Positions 1 through 8,189 of a stretch of 64,000 nucleotides of DNA are shown here, one piece after another. The position numbers and the translations under genes were made by a program. The stretch is taken from positions 310,001 through 374,000 of the forward strand of contig NZ_JAOTPO010000002.1 of NCBI RefSeq assembly GCF_029028005.1, given 5' to 3'. The notes beneath the pieces were generated by a model, which saw only the letters and a list, made by a program, of their open reading frames with translations, was not told the origin of the DNA and searched no databases. This DNA is from Alkalihalobacterium chitinilyticum. GTDB lineage: Bacteria > Bacillota > Bacilli > Bacillales > Bacillaceae_F. The first letter of the stretch is position 1. Each line of letters opens with the position of its first letter.

Positions 1-23
1 AGAACTATATAAATAATAAAGAA

Positions 24-55
24 GAAGGATGACATATAGGAGTCATCCTTTCTTT
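24..55. terminator. Bidirectional intrinsic terminator
   Basis: AGGATGAC at 26-33 pairs with GTCATCCT at 42-49 across an 8-nt loop, with T-rich flanks on both strands. It closes the small minus-strand gene to its right and probably whatever gene lies left of the window. Confidence 0.75.
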
Positions 56-68
56 ATTGTCTATTGGC

Positions 69-200
69 TTACAGGTGATCTGTCTTTTTAGAGTATTGTC
101 TTTTACCGTGTTCTGCATTTTTCTCACGTAGGGTGTTCTTTTGTTGTCGTTTGGCATTGTTATCTTTTTTCTTTTTATCATCGTCTTTTGTCACAGACAT
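69..200 (-). CDS. Small basic protein, DUF3941-like
   Basis: A 43-residue reading frame below usual ORF size cutoffs. A GAGGGAG ribosome binding site sits 7 bases before the ATG and a strong terminator follows the stop. The product is almost entirely hydrophilic and rich in Lys, Asp and Asn, with a KDNNAKRQQKN segment and an REKN motif. From memory this resembles the Bacillus DUF3941 family of small proteins of unknown function; the match is not verified. No signal peptide or membrane segment is visible. The coding call rests on the binding site, the terminator and the composition. Confidence 0.6.
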   Translation of the reverse strand: MSVTKDDDKKKKDNNAKRQQKNTLREKNAEHGKRQYSKKTDHL

Positions 201-323
201 TTAATTCACTCCCTCAATATTGATTCTTTTTTATTGTATCCACGCGATATGAATTCATCCGAATGTTTAACGATTCATCGTGTGGGTATTAGAAAAGTAA
301 TAAATCACTAGGAGGGATCATTA

Positions 324-599
324 ATGATTGGAAAGGTTATGACGACAGCAGTAGCAGCAGGTGCAATAGGAACAGTCATCTACGCATTAAACGATAAAAG
401 TAAACGAGACAAGGCTAAAAATAAGCTGCAGAAAAAACGGTCTGCAAACTCAGTTGAGATTGATAAAAATGCCGGACACCCAGACCCTTATGATATAAAT
501 GATAACACGATGGTAAGTGAAGGAGCCTTATATGCGGTGCAACGGTACAATGAAGAAGTTGATGATTATAAAAAGAAAAAGCGTTCCCACCATAATTAG
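324..599 (+). CDS. Small protein with N-terminal hydrophobic segment, unknown
   Basis: A 91-residue protein. Residues 4-21 are hydrophobic and Ala/Gly-rich (a single membrane anchor or small-protein amphipathic helix). The rest is strongly charged, with Lys-rich stretches near residues 25-40 and at the C-terminus. AGGAGGG lies 9 bases before the ATG. It is a single-gene unit ending in a terminator that overlaps its stop codon. It occupies the place of yitR in the B. subtilis order (upstream of yitV/yitT), but I cannot show homology to YitR. Function unknown. Confidence 0.75.
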   Translation: MIGKVMTTAVAAGAIGTVIYALNDKSKRDKAKNKLQKKRSANSVEIDKNAGHPDPYDINDNTMVSEGALYAVQRYNEEVDDYKKKKRSHHN

Positions 600-624
600 A
601 GCTGAGTGATTTCAGCTCTTTTTG
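598..624 (+). terminator. Intrinsic terminator
   Basis: AGAGCTGA (598-605) pairs with TCAGCTCT (612-619), followed by five T. The stem begins inside the stop codon of the preceding gene. Confidence 0.85.
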
Positions 625-697
625 TTTCTCCTTTCGATTGAGATGCGGTAAAATGAATGAAAGTATATTAGAATAAATTTTCTAAATGGAGGTTACC

Positions 698-1489
698 ATG
701 TACTCAATTGTCCGTGAAACAATAGCTTCAATACCAACATTACATGTAGCAAAAGCCGAAAACTTTCATCACAACTTACCGCTAATTTTATTTCAGCACG
801 GCTATACAAGTGCAAAAGAACATAACCTTCATTATGCGTATTTATTAGCAGAAAAGGGCTTCCGCGTGGTCTTGCCAGATGCGATCCATCACGGCGAACG
901 CGAAAATAATATTCCATATGAACAAAGAGAATTACTATTTTGGGATATAGTATTGAGAAGTATAGAAGAAATTGGGCAGCTTAAGGAAGAACTTGATAAC
1001 AGGGGGCTCATCCAAAGAGATAAGATAGCACTAGCCGGGACATCGATGGGGGGAATTGTAACCTTCGGTGCGTTAACACAATATGACTGGATCGAGGCCG
1101 GCATATCTTTGATGGGCTGTCCCAATTATGAAGACCTGGCCAAGACGCATATGAGCCTACTGGAAAAACAAAATAAAGTAAGCGATCAGTTGTTAAGTCA
1201 AATTCAAGAGAAAATTAATATTTTAACCGATTATGATCTGAGCAAGCAATTAGATAAAATCCGTCATAAACCATTGTTCATTTGGCACGGCGAAAAGGAT
1301 GATGTTGTTCCGTATTCAATGACGAAGCAATTTATTGCGAGAGTAGAACAGACATTACCTGAAGAGGAAAGAAACCTAACCTTTATGAGCGATTCATTAG
1401 CTGATCATAAAGTGTCCAGAGAAGGGCTGTTATCACTAGTTGAGTGGCTTGACTTGCAAATGATACGTACAAAGGACAAAGCTCGCTGA
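698..1489 (+). CDS. yitV: YitV-like alpha/beta hydrolase (prolyl oligopeptidase/esterase type)
   Basis: A 263-residue cytosolic alpha/beta hydrolase. The nucleophile elbow G-T-S-M-G has Ser116. An HGYTSAKEHNLHYAYLLAEKG segment near residues 34-54 matches what I remember of B. subtilis YitV. An HGEKDDVVPY motif near residue 200 supplies the acid region, and ADHKV near residue 243 the catalytic His. I chose ATG at 698 because TGGAGGT ends just before it; the upstream ATG at 686 lies within that binding site. Substrate unknown; an esterase or peptidase is possible. In B. subtilis the gene is in the same neighbourhood as yitT and argC. Confidence 0.88.
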   Translation: MYSIVRETIASIPTLHVAKAENFHHNLPLILFQHGYTSAKEHNLHYAYLLAEKGFRVVLPDAIHHGERENNIPYEQRELLFWDIVLRSIEEIGQLKEELDNRGLIQRDKIALAGTSMGGIVTFGALTQYDWIEAGISLMGCPNYEDLAKTHMSLLEKQNKVSDQLLSQIQEKINILTDYDLSKQLDKIRHKPLFIWHGEKDDVVPYSMTKQFIARVEQTLPEEERNLTFMSDSLADHKVSREGLLSLVEWLDLQMIRTKDKAR

Positions 1490-1515
1490 TTTCGGTGAGC
1501 TTTATCTTTGTTTTG
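1478..1515 (+). terminator. Intrinsic terminator
   Basis: AAAGCTCGC pairs with GTGAGCTTT (one G-T pair) at 1479-1503, followed by a T-rich tract. It overlaps the end of the yitV-like gene. Confidence 0.65.
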
Positions 1516-1574
1516 TGTTTAATATATACAGTAAAAGTTAAAACTACAAGTAGCAATTAGAAGTAGGTGGATGA

Positions 1575-2396
1575 ATGGAAATTGCAAAACAATTAATTGT
1601 AAATGTCGTAGGTGCAGTTTTAATTGCAGTAGCATTAAACGTCTTTTTAATTCCAGCGAATGTGTTCGCCAGCGGTTTTACAGGGGTAGCTCAGCTTATC
1701 GCAACTGTCGTCCCATTATCAACGGGGATCCTTTTATTACTCTTAAATATACCAGTAGCAGTGTTAGGCTGGATTAAAATTGGAAAAGCTTTTACTCTCT
1801 ATAGTTTTATAAATGTAGTACTTACAACGTTTTTTCTTGAAATCATTCCTATCATTGAAATTTCAACAGATCTTCTCTTAAACGCTGTTTTTGGAGGTGT
1901 GATCCTTGCGCTTGGTGCGGGGGTTACTTTAAAAGTTGGAGCTTCTTCCGGGGGATTGGATATTATTGCTCTTATTTTATCGCGGAAGAGTGATCGTCCC
2001 GTCGGTATTTACTTCTTTGTATTAAATGCGTTAATCGTTATAACTTCAGGATTATTATTTGATTGGGAAAGAGCACTCTATACACTTGTCACTTTATATG
2101 TAAGTTCACGGGTTATAGATGCGATATATACACGTCATGTGAAGCTGACCGCTTTTATTATTACGAAAAATGCTGATAAACTAAAAGACGCCATACATAC
2201 CCAAATAACTAGAGGAATTACCCGGGTACCTGCTAAAGGCGGGTATTCACAAGAAGAAAAAGAGATGTTAATGATTGTTATTACGAGATATGAATTGTAT
2301 GAGTTAAAGAAAGTCATTCAAGAAGTAGATCCAAATGCTTTTACAAACATTGTTGAAACTGCAGGCATATTCGGCTTATTTAGAAAAGAAGGTTAG
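1575..2396 (+). CDS. yitT: YitT family membrane protein
   Basis: A 273-residue integral membrane protein with about five to six hydrophobic segments in residues 5-170 (YitT/DUF161 region). A soluble C-terminal DUF2179 domain covers about residues 195-265; it contains a K-G-G-Y-S-x-x-E-K-E motif typical of the family. A GTAGGTGG binding site sits just before the ATG. The family is common in Firmicutes as putative transporters of unknown substrate. The BsuPI lipoprotein gene follows within 15 bases, so the two are probably co-transcribed; the same pair (yitT, ipi) occurs in B. subtilis. Confidence 0.9.
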   Translation: MEIAKQLIVNVVGAVLIAVALNVFLIPANVFASGFTGVAQLIATVVPLSTGILLLLLNIPVAVLGWIKIGKAFTLYSFINVVLTTFFLEIIPIIEISTDLLLNAVFGGVILALGAGVTLKVGASSGGLDIIALILSRKSDRPVGIYFFVLNALIVITSGLLFDWERALYTLVTLYVSSRVIDAIYTRHVKLTAFIITKNADKLKDAIHTQITRGITRVPAKGGYSQEEKEMLMIVITRYELYELKKVIQEVDPNAFTNIVETAGIFGLFRKEG

Positions 2397-2410
2397 AAAG
2401 GGTGTTGAAT

Positions 2411-2905
2411 ATGAAGAAAATCCTTTGCATATGGTTAATCATGATGATAGCCCTAGTCGGCTGTGGTACGTCTGATGAAGTAACGGAAACAATTAGTGAA
2501 GGAGAACAAGGGGGAGAAGAAGTGAGCACACTAGCAACCTCATTAAGAGTAGATAAAGAAGAAGATCAATTAGCTTTTACATTGTCACTTACAAATAAAG
2601 GGGATGAAACAGTAACTTTAGAGTTTCCAACGGGGCAGCTGTTTGACTTTATCGTCGTCAATGAAAAAAGTGAAGTCGTTTATAAATATTCAGAAGGAAT
2701 GATGTTCACTCAGGCCATTGTTCAAAAACAATTAGGTGCAAATGAAACGATGACATTTACGGATGAGTGGGATTTAATGATGAATGGCGAGAGAGTTCCA
2801 CCTGGTCGTTATCGAGTACTCGGTGAACTGCCAATTATGACGGTCAATGGCAGTGAGGCTTTTAGAGAACAATTCCTAGTCGAAGAAGATGTTATTATAG
2901 AATGA
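2411..2905 (+). CDS. Lipoprotein with BsuPI (intracellular proteinase inhibitor) domain
   Basis: A 164-residue protein. It has a type II signal peptide (MKK, hydrophobic core, lipobox L-V-G-C with Cys about residue 17), an acidic Ser/Glu-rich linker, then a beta-rich domain from about residue 45 to the end. That domain has the family pattern F-T-L-S-L-T-N-K-G-D and a late PPGRYRVLG turn. The domain resembles B. subtilis Ipi, a serine protease inhibitor, and the position after yitT agrees. B. subtilis Ipi has no signal peptide, whereas this one should be anchored outside the membrane. ATG at 2411 was chosen over GTG 2402, which overlaps the ribosome binding site. Confidence 0.8.
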   Translation: MKKILCIWLIMMIALVGCGTSDEVTETISEGEQGGEEVSTLATSLRVDKEEDQLAFTLSLTNKGDETVTLEFPTGQLFDFIVVNEKSEVVYKYSEGMMFTQAIVQKQLGANETMTFTDEWDLMMNGERVPPGRYRVLGELPIMTVNGSEAFREQFLVEEDVIIE

Positions 2906-2994
2906 GCAGGAAATGAAGTAACTTTAAGCTTAACACTTTCCTAAAAAAACAATGTTGAATAAATGTCTTCAAGTTTCTAACATAATGAACGAGT

Positions 2995-3024
2995 AAGAGG
3001 GGGTTGCGGCTCTCTCTTTTTTCA
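2995..3024 (+). terminator. Weak intrinsic terminator
   Basis: AAGAGGG (2995-3001) can pair with CTCTCTT (3012-3018), followed by T residues and CATTTTTT. The stem is short and includes a G-T pair. Confidence 0.4.
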
Positions 3025-3150
3025 TTTTTTGGTAACAGGGACAACAGGGACTGTCTATGGATTTAACTTTGGAGGTGAGGAGAAAAAACGAAAAGAGAAA
3101 GCAGTAATTTGTATACTTTTGTCGAATTATCAGAAATTTCAAACAAGGTG

Positions 3151-3178
3151 TTGACACTATGTGCTAATTTATTTTAAA
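3151..3178 (+). promoter_or_regulatory. Candidate sigma-A promoter
   Basis: A perfect TTGACA at 3151-3156 is followed 16 bases later by TTTAAA at 3173-3178 (four of six to TATAAT). It lies about 300 bases before the permease start, so the transcript would have a long leader. Confidence 0.35.
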
Positions 3179-3197
3179 GTTGACTTAGAAAAGGACA

Positions 3198-3213
3198 TAC
3201 CAACCGGTTAGTA
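3198..3213 (+). promoter_or_regulatory. TetR-type palindromic operator, AACCGGTT core
   Basis: TACCAACC/GGTTAGTA is a 16-base inverted repeat with seven of eight positions matching, centred on CCGG, just downstream of the candidate -10. This size and symmetry are typical of TetR/AcrR operators. No TetR gene is in the window. Confidence 0.45.
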
Positions 3214-3228
3214 AGTATTTCCATTTAC

Positions 3229-3242
3229 TGAAAGCGTTTACG
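3229..3242 (+). promoter_or_regulatory. cre-like CcpA site
   Basis: TGAAAGCGTTTACG agrees with the core TGNAANCGNWNNC of catabolite-responsive elements. Being downstream of the candidate promoter, it would act as a roadblock or repression site for carbon catabolite control. Confidence 0.45.
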
Positions 3243-3352
3243 TATGAGAGGAGGGCTACAGAATACTGAAGTAGTGGAAATGAGGTTTTTTATTTTTATC
3301 CTAAGATATTTTATTTTGCAATTAGTATTCAGAAAATTATGAAACTAGTTGC

Positions 3353-3387
3353 GGTATCGAGCTACTGCTTTAATGTAGTTCGATATC
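3353..3387 (+). other. Strong 13-bp hairpin in the permease leader
   Basis: Bases 3353-3365 pair with 3375-3387 over all 13 positions, with two G-T pairs and a 9-base loop. No T-run follows, so it is not an intrinsic terminator. It may stabilise the leader or bind a regulator. Confidence 0.55.
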
Positions 3388-3474
3388 GGTACAAGAAATT
3401 TACCTATAGGATAAATAATAAAGAAATTCCCAACAGCAGAACTAATCTTAATCTATTAATCTAGGAGGAATAAC

Positions 3475-4833
3475 ATGGGGAAAAAGCGTACATACGGCGG
3501 TATTCAGCCAGGTATTAAGTGGGGACCTTTTACGTTAAGATTACCAGGAGTACATGCTCCAATCTCTTGGCCGGAGGCTATACAGGGGGCATTTTTATCT
3601 TTAGCTACAGGTGGAGCTTTAGCACCTTTAATGATGAATTTCTTTGACATTCCGTTTGAAGTCGCATGGTCAATTTTAACGATTCAATTATTCTGGGTAT
3701 GGTCACAGACCATTTTATTCGGTGATGCATATGCAGCAGGGTGGATAACCCCAGCTTTACCTCTCGTTTTAGTATTCTTAGGAGGATTTACACCGGGACC
3801 TGAAGCCGTACAGGCAATGATTGCAATAACATTGGTTGTTTCGTTCTTATTCATTTTCTTTGCCATAACCGGTCTGGGGGAAAAGTTCAATCAGCTTGTA
3901 CCTAACGCATTAAAAGCGGGGATTATTCTTGGGGCAGCGATCGCAGCCTTTATGTCGGAAATCGACCGAGTTCAAACTTTACCATTTACGTTAATTACGT
4001 CATGGGTTGTCGTATTAGTACTCATGTTTTCTATCCCGTTTGGTAAACTACCAAACACAAAAGCAAAACTTTTAGTTATGTCTAACGCCATGCTTGTCAG
4101 CTTCATTGCTGCAGGTATTGTCGGAACGTTGACAGGAGAACTTACGTTTAACATTGAATGGGGTTTCTTTATCCCACAATTTGGTGAATTACTTGCAACG
4201 GTTTCACCATGGGGTGTTGGAATGCCATCATGGTCCATCATTTTGGCAGCAATCCCGATCTCCATTATGGTTTACGTTCTAGTATTTGGTGACTTGCTAG
4301 TTGCAGATACACTTTTAAAAGAGGCTTCTAAAGTAAGACCAGACGAAAAAGTAGACGTCAATCACACTCGTACTCACTGGGCATTAGCTATTCGTAACCT
4401 AGGTCAAATGTTCACCGGCGGGGTGCTAATTCCACTTCACGGTCCAATGTGGACAGGAATTCAAGTCTTCATTATGGAGCGGTACAAAACGGGAAGAAAA
4501 GCAATGGATTCCATTTTTTCAGGTACAATGAGCTGGTACTTGTTCGCACTTCCATTAGGATTTTTAATGCCGATCATCGGGATTATCGTGCCATTACTAC
4601 CAGTTGCTTTATCTTTAACTCTACTATTAACTGGTTTTGCGTGTGCATATGTAGCTATGTCGATGGTTAATGACAATACGACTCGCGGCTATGCACTAGC
4701 GATCGGAATGCTTACTGCTTTTGTTGGTCCAGCATGGGGTATTGGAGCAGGACTTGTCCTGTACTTCCTATTAATCGGTAAAAATAATCAAACACCTGCT
4801 CAAGACCAATCTGAAGAACATAAAGCTTCTTAA
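3475..4833 (+). CDS. NCS2-like (SLC23 family) permease
   Basis: A 452-residue polytopic membrane protein with about 12 hydrophobic segments and short loops. An early polar stretch with GGALAPLMM, a central GEKFNQLVPNALKAG segment before a Gly/Ala-rich helix, and a GGVLIPLHGP segment suggest the nucleobase/ascorbate transporter fold. The match is by overall pattern and I cannot name the substrate. A strong AGGAGGA binding site precedes ATG, and a strong terminator follows the stop. It is a single-gene unit with a long leader carrying a cre-like site and a TetR-type palindrome, so expression is probably tied to carbon status and to a specific effector. Confidence 0.65.
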   Translation: MGKKRTYGGIQPGIKWGPFTLRLPGVHAPISWPEAIQGAFLSLATGGALAPLMMNFFDIPFEVAWSILTIQLFWVWSQTILFGDAYAAGWITPALPLVLVFLGGFTPGPEAVQAMIAITLVVSFLFIFFAITGLGEKFNQLVPNALKAGIILGAAIAAFMSEIDRVQTLPFTLITSWVVVLVLMFSIPFGKLPNTKAKLLVMSNAMLVSFIAAGIVGTLTGELTFNIEWGFFIPQFGELLATVSPWGVGMPSWSIILAAIPISIMVYVLVFGDLLVADTLLKEASKVRPDEKVDVNHTRTHWALAIRNLGQMFTGGVLIPLHGPMWTGIQVFIMERYKTGRKAMDSIFSGTMSWYLFALPLGFLMPIIGIIVPLLPVALSLTLLLTGFACAYVAMSMVNDNTTRGYALAIGMLTAFVGPAWGIGAGLVLYFLLIGKNNQTPAQDQSEEHKAS

Positions 4834-4848
4834 ATTAACCTATTTAGG

Positions 4849-4880
4849 AGGATACTGATTTCGATCAGTATCCTTTTTAT
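4849..4880 (+). terminator. Intrinsic terminator
   Basis: AGGATACTGAT (4849-4859) pairs perfectly with ATCAGTATCCT (4864-4874) around a TTCG tetraloop, followed by a T-run. Confidence 0.9.
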
Positions 4881-4980
4881 TTTCAATATTATATATTCTG
4901 CAAATTAAGAAAGATAAAGCAAGGGGATATGGGGCGGGCTTAGTTGGCTGGGTGAGCCCTAAGGTTGAGTTATGAAAGTC

Positions 4981-5018
4981 AAAAAAAGCGCGGTCACATT
5001 AAAAAGAATGTTGACCGC
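4981..5018 (-). terminator. Intrinsic terminator of the SNF2 operon
   Basis: On the minus strand GCGGTCA (5018-5012) pairs with TGACCGC (4996-4990), followed by GCTTTTTTT. It lies about 25 bases after the stop of the 57-residue gene. Confidence 0.85.
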
Positions 5019-5040
5019 ACCCACTATAGCTTATCTTTAT

Positions 5041-5214
5041 TTATTCCCATTCTCTTTTTGCTGCCGTTTGAACAGCCTCAAGTAATTCGCGCCATTCTCT
5101 CCCGAGGTCTTCTGGCTGAACTTCTTTTTGTTCTGTTTTAGTTGAATGAATGTCAATAACTTCGGCTTTTCCTCTCCAATATTCAGTAAATGTTGGCGGT
5201 AATTTAGTTTTCAT
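5041..5214 (-). CDS. Small acidic protein translationally coupled to SNF2 helicase
   Basis: A 57-residue reading frame whose ATG overlaps the TGA stop of the SNF2 helicase gene (ATGA). This coupling and the terminator just after its stop support a real third gene of the operon. The product begins MKTKLPPTFTEYW and ends in a Trp-containing amphipathic helix (about residues 38-57) rich in Glu and Arg. There are no Cys/His metal-binding motifs, no signal peptide and no membrane segment. I do not recognise the family. The close coupling suggests a role with the helicase, which is inference. Confidence 0.7.
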   Translation of the reverse strand: MKTKLPPTFTEYWRGKAEVIDIHSTKTEQKEVQPEDLGREWRELLEAVQTAAKREWE

Positions 5215-8189
5215 GAGGGTTCACTCCACTCAAGTAAAGATTTTAATTCATTCGTTGATAGTTCAGAAATACTCTGGTCATTAACTGACAACACATCGTC
5301 AGAAAGTGACTGTTTCTTCGCTAGCAGCCTGTCGATCTTTTCTTCAATCGTTCCTTTCGATACTAACTTGTGCACTGTTACTTTTTCAGTTTGGCCTAGG
5401 CGATAAGCTCGGTCAGTTGCTTGATTTTCAACTGCTGGATTCCACCATCTGTCATAATGCACGACGTGGTTTGCAGCGGTTAAATTCAGCCCAACTCCAC
5501 CAGCCCGTAAAGATAAGATAAAGATGGGTATTTCTTTATTTGTCTTAAATTCTGTAATTAGTTTCTCACGTTCAGCTCGCGATAAACCACCATGCAGGAA
5601 TGGGACTTTTATATTTAGTTGTTCCGACAATCCGTCCTGTAATAACTCACCCATTTCACGATATTGTGTAAAGATTAACATTTTTTCTCCGGTGTCCATA
5701 ATTTGATCAACAAGAGTGAACAGTAAATCCCATTTCTCCGACCGATGATGAAGCTGGCCGCGATCTTTTAAAAATTGAGAGGGATGGTTACAAATTTGTT
5801 TGAGTTTCGTAATGCTGCTCAAAATCGTTGCTCGTCGTTCAATTGAATTTTTTTCATCAATTGAAGTTAGTAATTGATTGACGACAGCTTGATAAAGGGA
5901 AGCTTGTTCAGCAGTTAACCCAACGATATACGTTTGTTCAGTTTTATCGGGTAATTGAAGCTCTAAAGCTTCGTCCGATTTTTTTCTTCTTAATAAAAAA
6001 GGTGAGATGAGCAATCGTAACTGTTCCATTTTTTTCTCGTTTGGAGAATTGTTCTCAATTTCTCTAATAAAAGCTCGCTGAAATTGTTGGAAGTTTCCTA
6101 AATATTTATCATTGAGCATATCCATGATGGACCAAAGCTCTTTTAGTTTGTTTTCAATCGGCGTACCTGTTAGTGCCATTCTGTGTTTAGCTTTAATGCG
6201 TTTAATGGCCTTTCGTTGTTTGGTCTCCACATTTTTGATTTGTTGTGCTTCATCGAGAATTAACCCGTTCCAAAGTGTATTTGAAAAAATATCTTCGTCA
6301 CGAAAAGCAAGTGCATAGGAAGTAATGATTATATCATACTCCCACTCCTTCACATCCTCTTCTGTAAGTCGTTCATTACCGTGGTGAACAAATACGGATA
6401 AGTGGGGAGCAAATCGCTTTAATTCCTCTTCCCAGTTTCCGATTAGTGATGTTGGACAAATGATGAGAAAGGGTGACGAAGATCCATTTTCTGTACGATG
6501 CTCGAATACGGCTAACATATAAGCAATCGTTTGAATAGACTTTCCTAGCCCCATATCATCAGCTAAACAAGCTCCAAATCCGACACTTCGCATATGAACT
6601 AACCATGACATTCCTTCTAATTGATAAGGTCTAAGTTCGCCTTTTAAAGTAGAAGGAGGAAGTATGGATGGAATTTGTTTATTCAAGGTCGCATGAATAG
6701 CACTAGACAGTTTCTCGCTCCATTGAATTGAAATAGAAAGTCCTTCATTTTCTTCGTTATCTTCTACCAAATATGATTTCCACGTTTCAAGAAGAGAAGT
6801 TTCATTATCTTTTTTTCGATCTAAGTAGGTCTTTAAATGCTTTGCTTCCTTAGGATCCCAATACAGCCATTTTCCGTTCCACTTTATAAAAGGTGTTTTC
6901 AAATCAACTAGTTTCGTAAACTGTTCATGTGTTAACTTTTCACCATTAAGGACAATTTCAAAGTTAAAGTCACTTATGTTTTGCCAATTAAATAATGACT
7001 CAATAGAGCTTGAAAATTCAGCAGGCCTATCGCTGACGTGAACATTGGTTTGAAAGTGATTTGGTCTCTTTTTGAGCCAGTTTGGAACAACCACACCGAT
7101 ACCTAGACCACGCAATTGATCATATTGATTAGTTAACAAGTTGTATATGACATCTTTAGAAACTTTTGACGATGGATTCGTAATTGATAAGGAAGATAGT
7201 TCAGGAATGAGTTGAATGATTTCTGAAATATCCTCTTTAAGTCGTGTAATAGGATTCATCCTCCAAGGGTGATGCCCCCCATGCAAATCTTCTAATGAAA
7301 TAATAATAGAAGGATCTTTTCGGTCTTGCAAGAAGAGCAAGACCGTCCAGTTTTCTTCTTTTTCGTTTTGTATCGGTTCTTCAATTACTAGGGTTGTCTG
7401 AAAAGGTACAGCTGGTATTGCACCGAGTTCCTCAAGAAATGTCTTATCGTCCGTAGCTGGTCCCGCTTTATTTAATAAGTAGTGTTTAGAAATATGAAGT
7501 TGTTCAAATGCTTTTTGAACAGCTGGATATCTGGTAATTAAATGTTGAATAAAGTCACTGCAAATTTCGTTTGCTAGTTCTTTAAACGAGTAGGTCTTTG
7601 GCTGTGAATGGTGAACATGCAAGCCAGACTCCATTAAAGAAAGAGAAACAGGGGGGATCGTTCCTTCCCAATCACTCCAATTCCAGTTCGTTAATTCCCA
7701 AGAGCCAGTTCGTGTTAGTATGACCTTGCCGTTAATAATTTTTGATTGTATCGTTGAAAAAACAGTTAACCAATAGGTAAAGTCATGAGCCAAAGTTATT
7801 TTTGGCAGGCTGCTCCAGTTTTTCATAAGTTCAACATAGCGGGGTAAGTCTTTCTTATGAATGACAACTCCCTCAAGCGGGAATACAAATTCAGTGGCTG
7901 TTGTGTTCGCCTGATATACGAGTGTTTCATCGATTTCACTATAAAACACACGTTCTTCAACTGGTGCTTTCAATGATGCTTTTTTCATTTGTACAAATGT
8001 CCCATAAAACGTATCAGGATCATTTTGAAAAAGGGTTAACTTCAACTCAAATGGTGAATATAAAAAGGGATATTGGAAGTTTAAGTAGTCTTTGTATTTT
8101 TTATGTTGTTTTTGTTCGCCCCATATAAAAAACAAGTCACCTAACCACCCGCCATGAATAAGGACGTTATTTGGATTATAATTACTCAT
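5211..8189 (-). CDS. SNF2-family DNA-dependent ATPase/helicase (YwqA-like)
   Basis: About 992 residues. The N-terminal half (about 1-500) has the SNF2-associated domain seen in large bacterial SNF2 proteins such as B. subtilis YwqA. The C-terminal half is the two-lobed motor: D-M-G-L-G-K (Walker A) near residue 548, D-E-A-Q (Walker B) near 647, G-T-P-I-E-N near 675, R-A-G-G-V-G-L-N near 897 and Q-A-T-D-R-A-Y-R-L-G-Q near 928. It should translocate on duplex DNA and remodel protein-DNA complexes; the partner is unknown. ATG 8189 is preceded in frame by TTG 8192, which has better spacing from AGGAG, so either may start. It overlaps the upstream gene by a few bases. Confidence 0.93.
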   Translation of the reverse strand: MSNYNPNNVLIHGGWLGDLFFIWGEQKQHKKYKDYLNFQYPFLYSPFELKLTLFQNDPDTFYGTFVQMKKASLKAPVEERVFYSEIDETLVYQANTTATEFVFPLEGVVIHKKDLPRYVELMKNWSSLPKITLAHDFTYWLTVFSTIQSKIINGKVILTRTGSWELTNWNWSDWEGTIPPVSLSLMESGLHVHHSQPKTYSFKELANEICSDFIQHLITRYPAVQKAFEQLHISKHYLLNKAGPATDDKTFLEELGAIPAVPFQTTLVIEEPIQNEKEENWTVLLFLQDRKDPSIIISLEDLHGGHHPWRMNPITRLKEDISEIIQLIPELSSLSITNPSSKVSKDVIYNLLTNQYDQLRGLGIGVVVPNWLKKRPNHFQTNVHVSDRPAEFSSSIESLFNWQNISDFNFEIVLNGEKLTHEQFTKLVDLKTPFIKWNGKWLYWDPKEAKHLKTYLDRKKDNETSLLETWKSYLVEDNEENEGLSISIQWSEKLSSAIHATLNKQIPSILPPSTLKGELRPYQLEGMSWLVHMRSVGFGACLADDMGLGKSIQTIAYMLAVFEHRTENGSSSPFLIICPTSLIGNWEEELKRFAPHLSVFVHHGNERLTEEDVKEWEYDIIITSYALAFRDEDIFSNTLWNGLILDEAQQIKNVETKQRKAIKRIKAKHRMALTGTPIENKLKELWSIMDMLNDKYLGNFQQFQRAFIREIENNSPNEKKMEQLRLLISPFLLRRKKSDEALELQLPDKTEQTYIVGLTAEQASLYQAVVNQLLTSIDEKNSIERRATILSSITKLKQICNHPSQFLKDRGQLHHRSEKWDLLFTLVDQIMDTGEKMLIFTQYREMGELLQDGLSEQLNIKVPFLHGGLSRAEREKLITEFKTNKEIPIFILSLRAGGVGLNLTAANHVVHYDRWWNPAVENQATDRAYRLGQTEKVTVHKLVSKGTIEEKIDRLLAKKQSLSDDVLSVNDQSISELSTNELKSLLEWSEPS

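Larger units (their letters stand above)
2906..3474 (+). other. 569-base non-coding stretch ahead of the permease gene
   Basis: No convincing gene on either strand. It holds a weak terminator, a candidate promoter, a TetR-type palindrome, a cre-like site and a strong hairpin, listed separately. Bases 3025-3150 contain two ACAGGGA direct repeats and nothing else that I can interpret. Confidence 0.6.

Noticed and set aside
686-700. ATG 686 as start of the yitV-like gene
   Set aside because: The ATG is part of the AAATGGAGGTT ribosome binding site of ATG 698, and the family N-terminus fits the later start.
2969-3157. Minus-strand 62-residue frame
   Set aside because: GTG start without a binding site, Cys-rich unlikely composition, and it overlaps the putative promoter/terminator elements of the plus strand.
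3353-3387. Intrinsic terminator in the permease leader
   Set aside because: The hairpin is strong, but no T-run follows on either strand.
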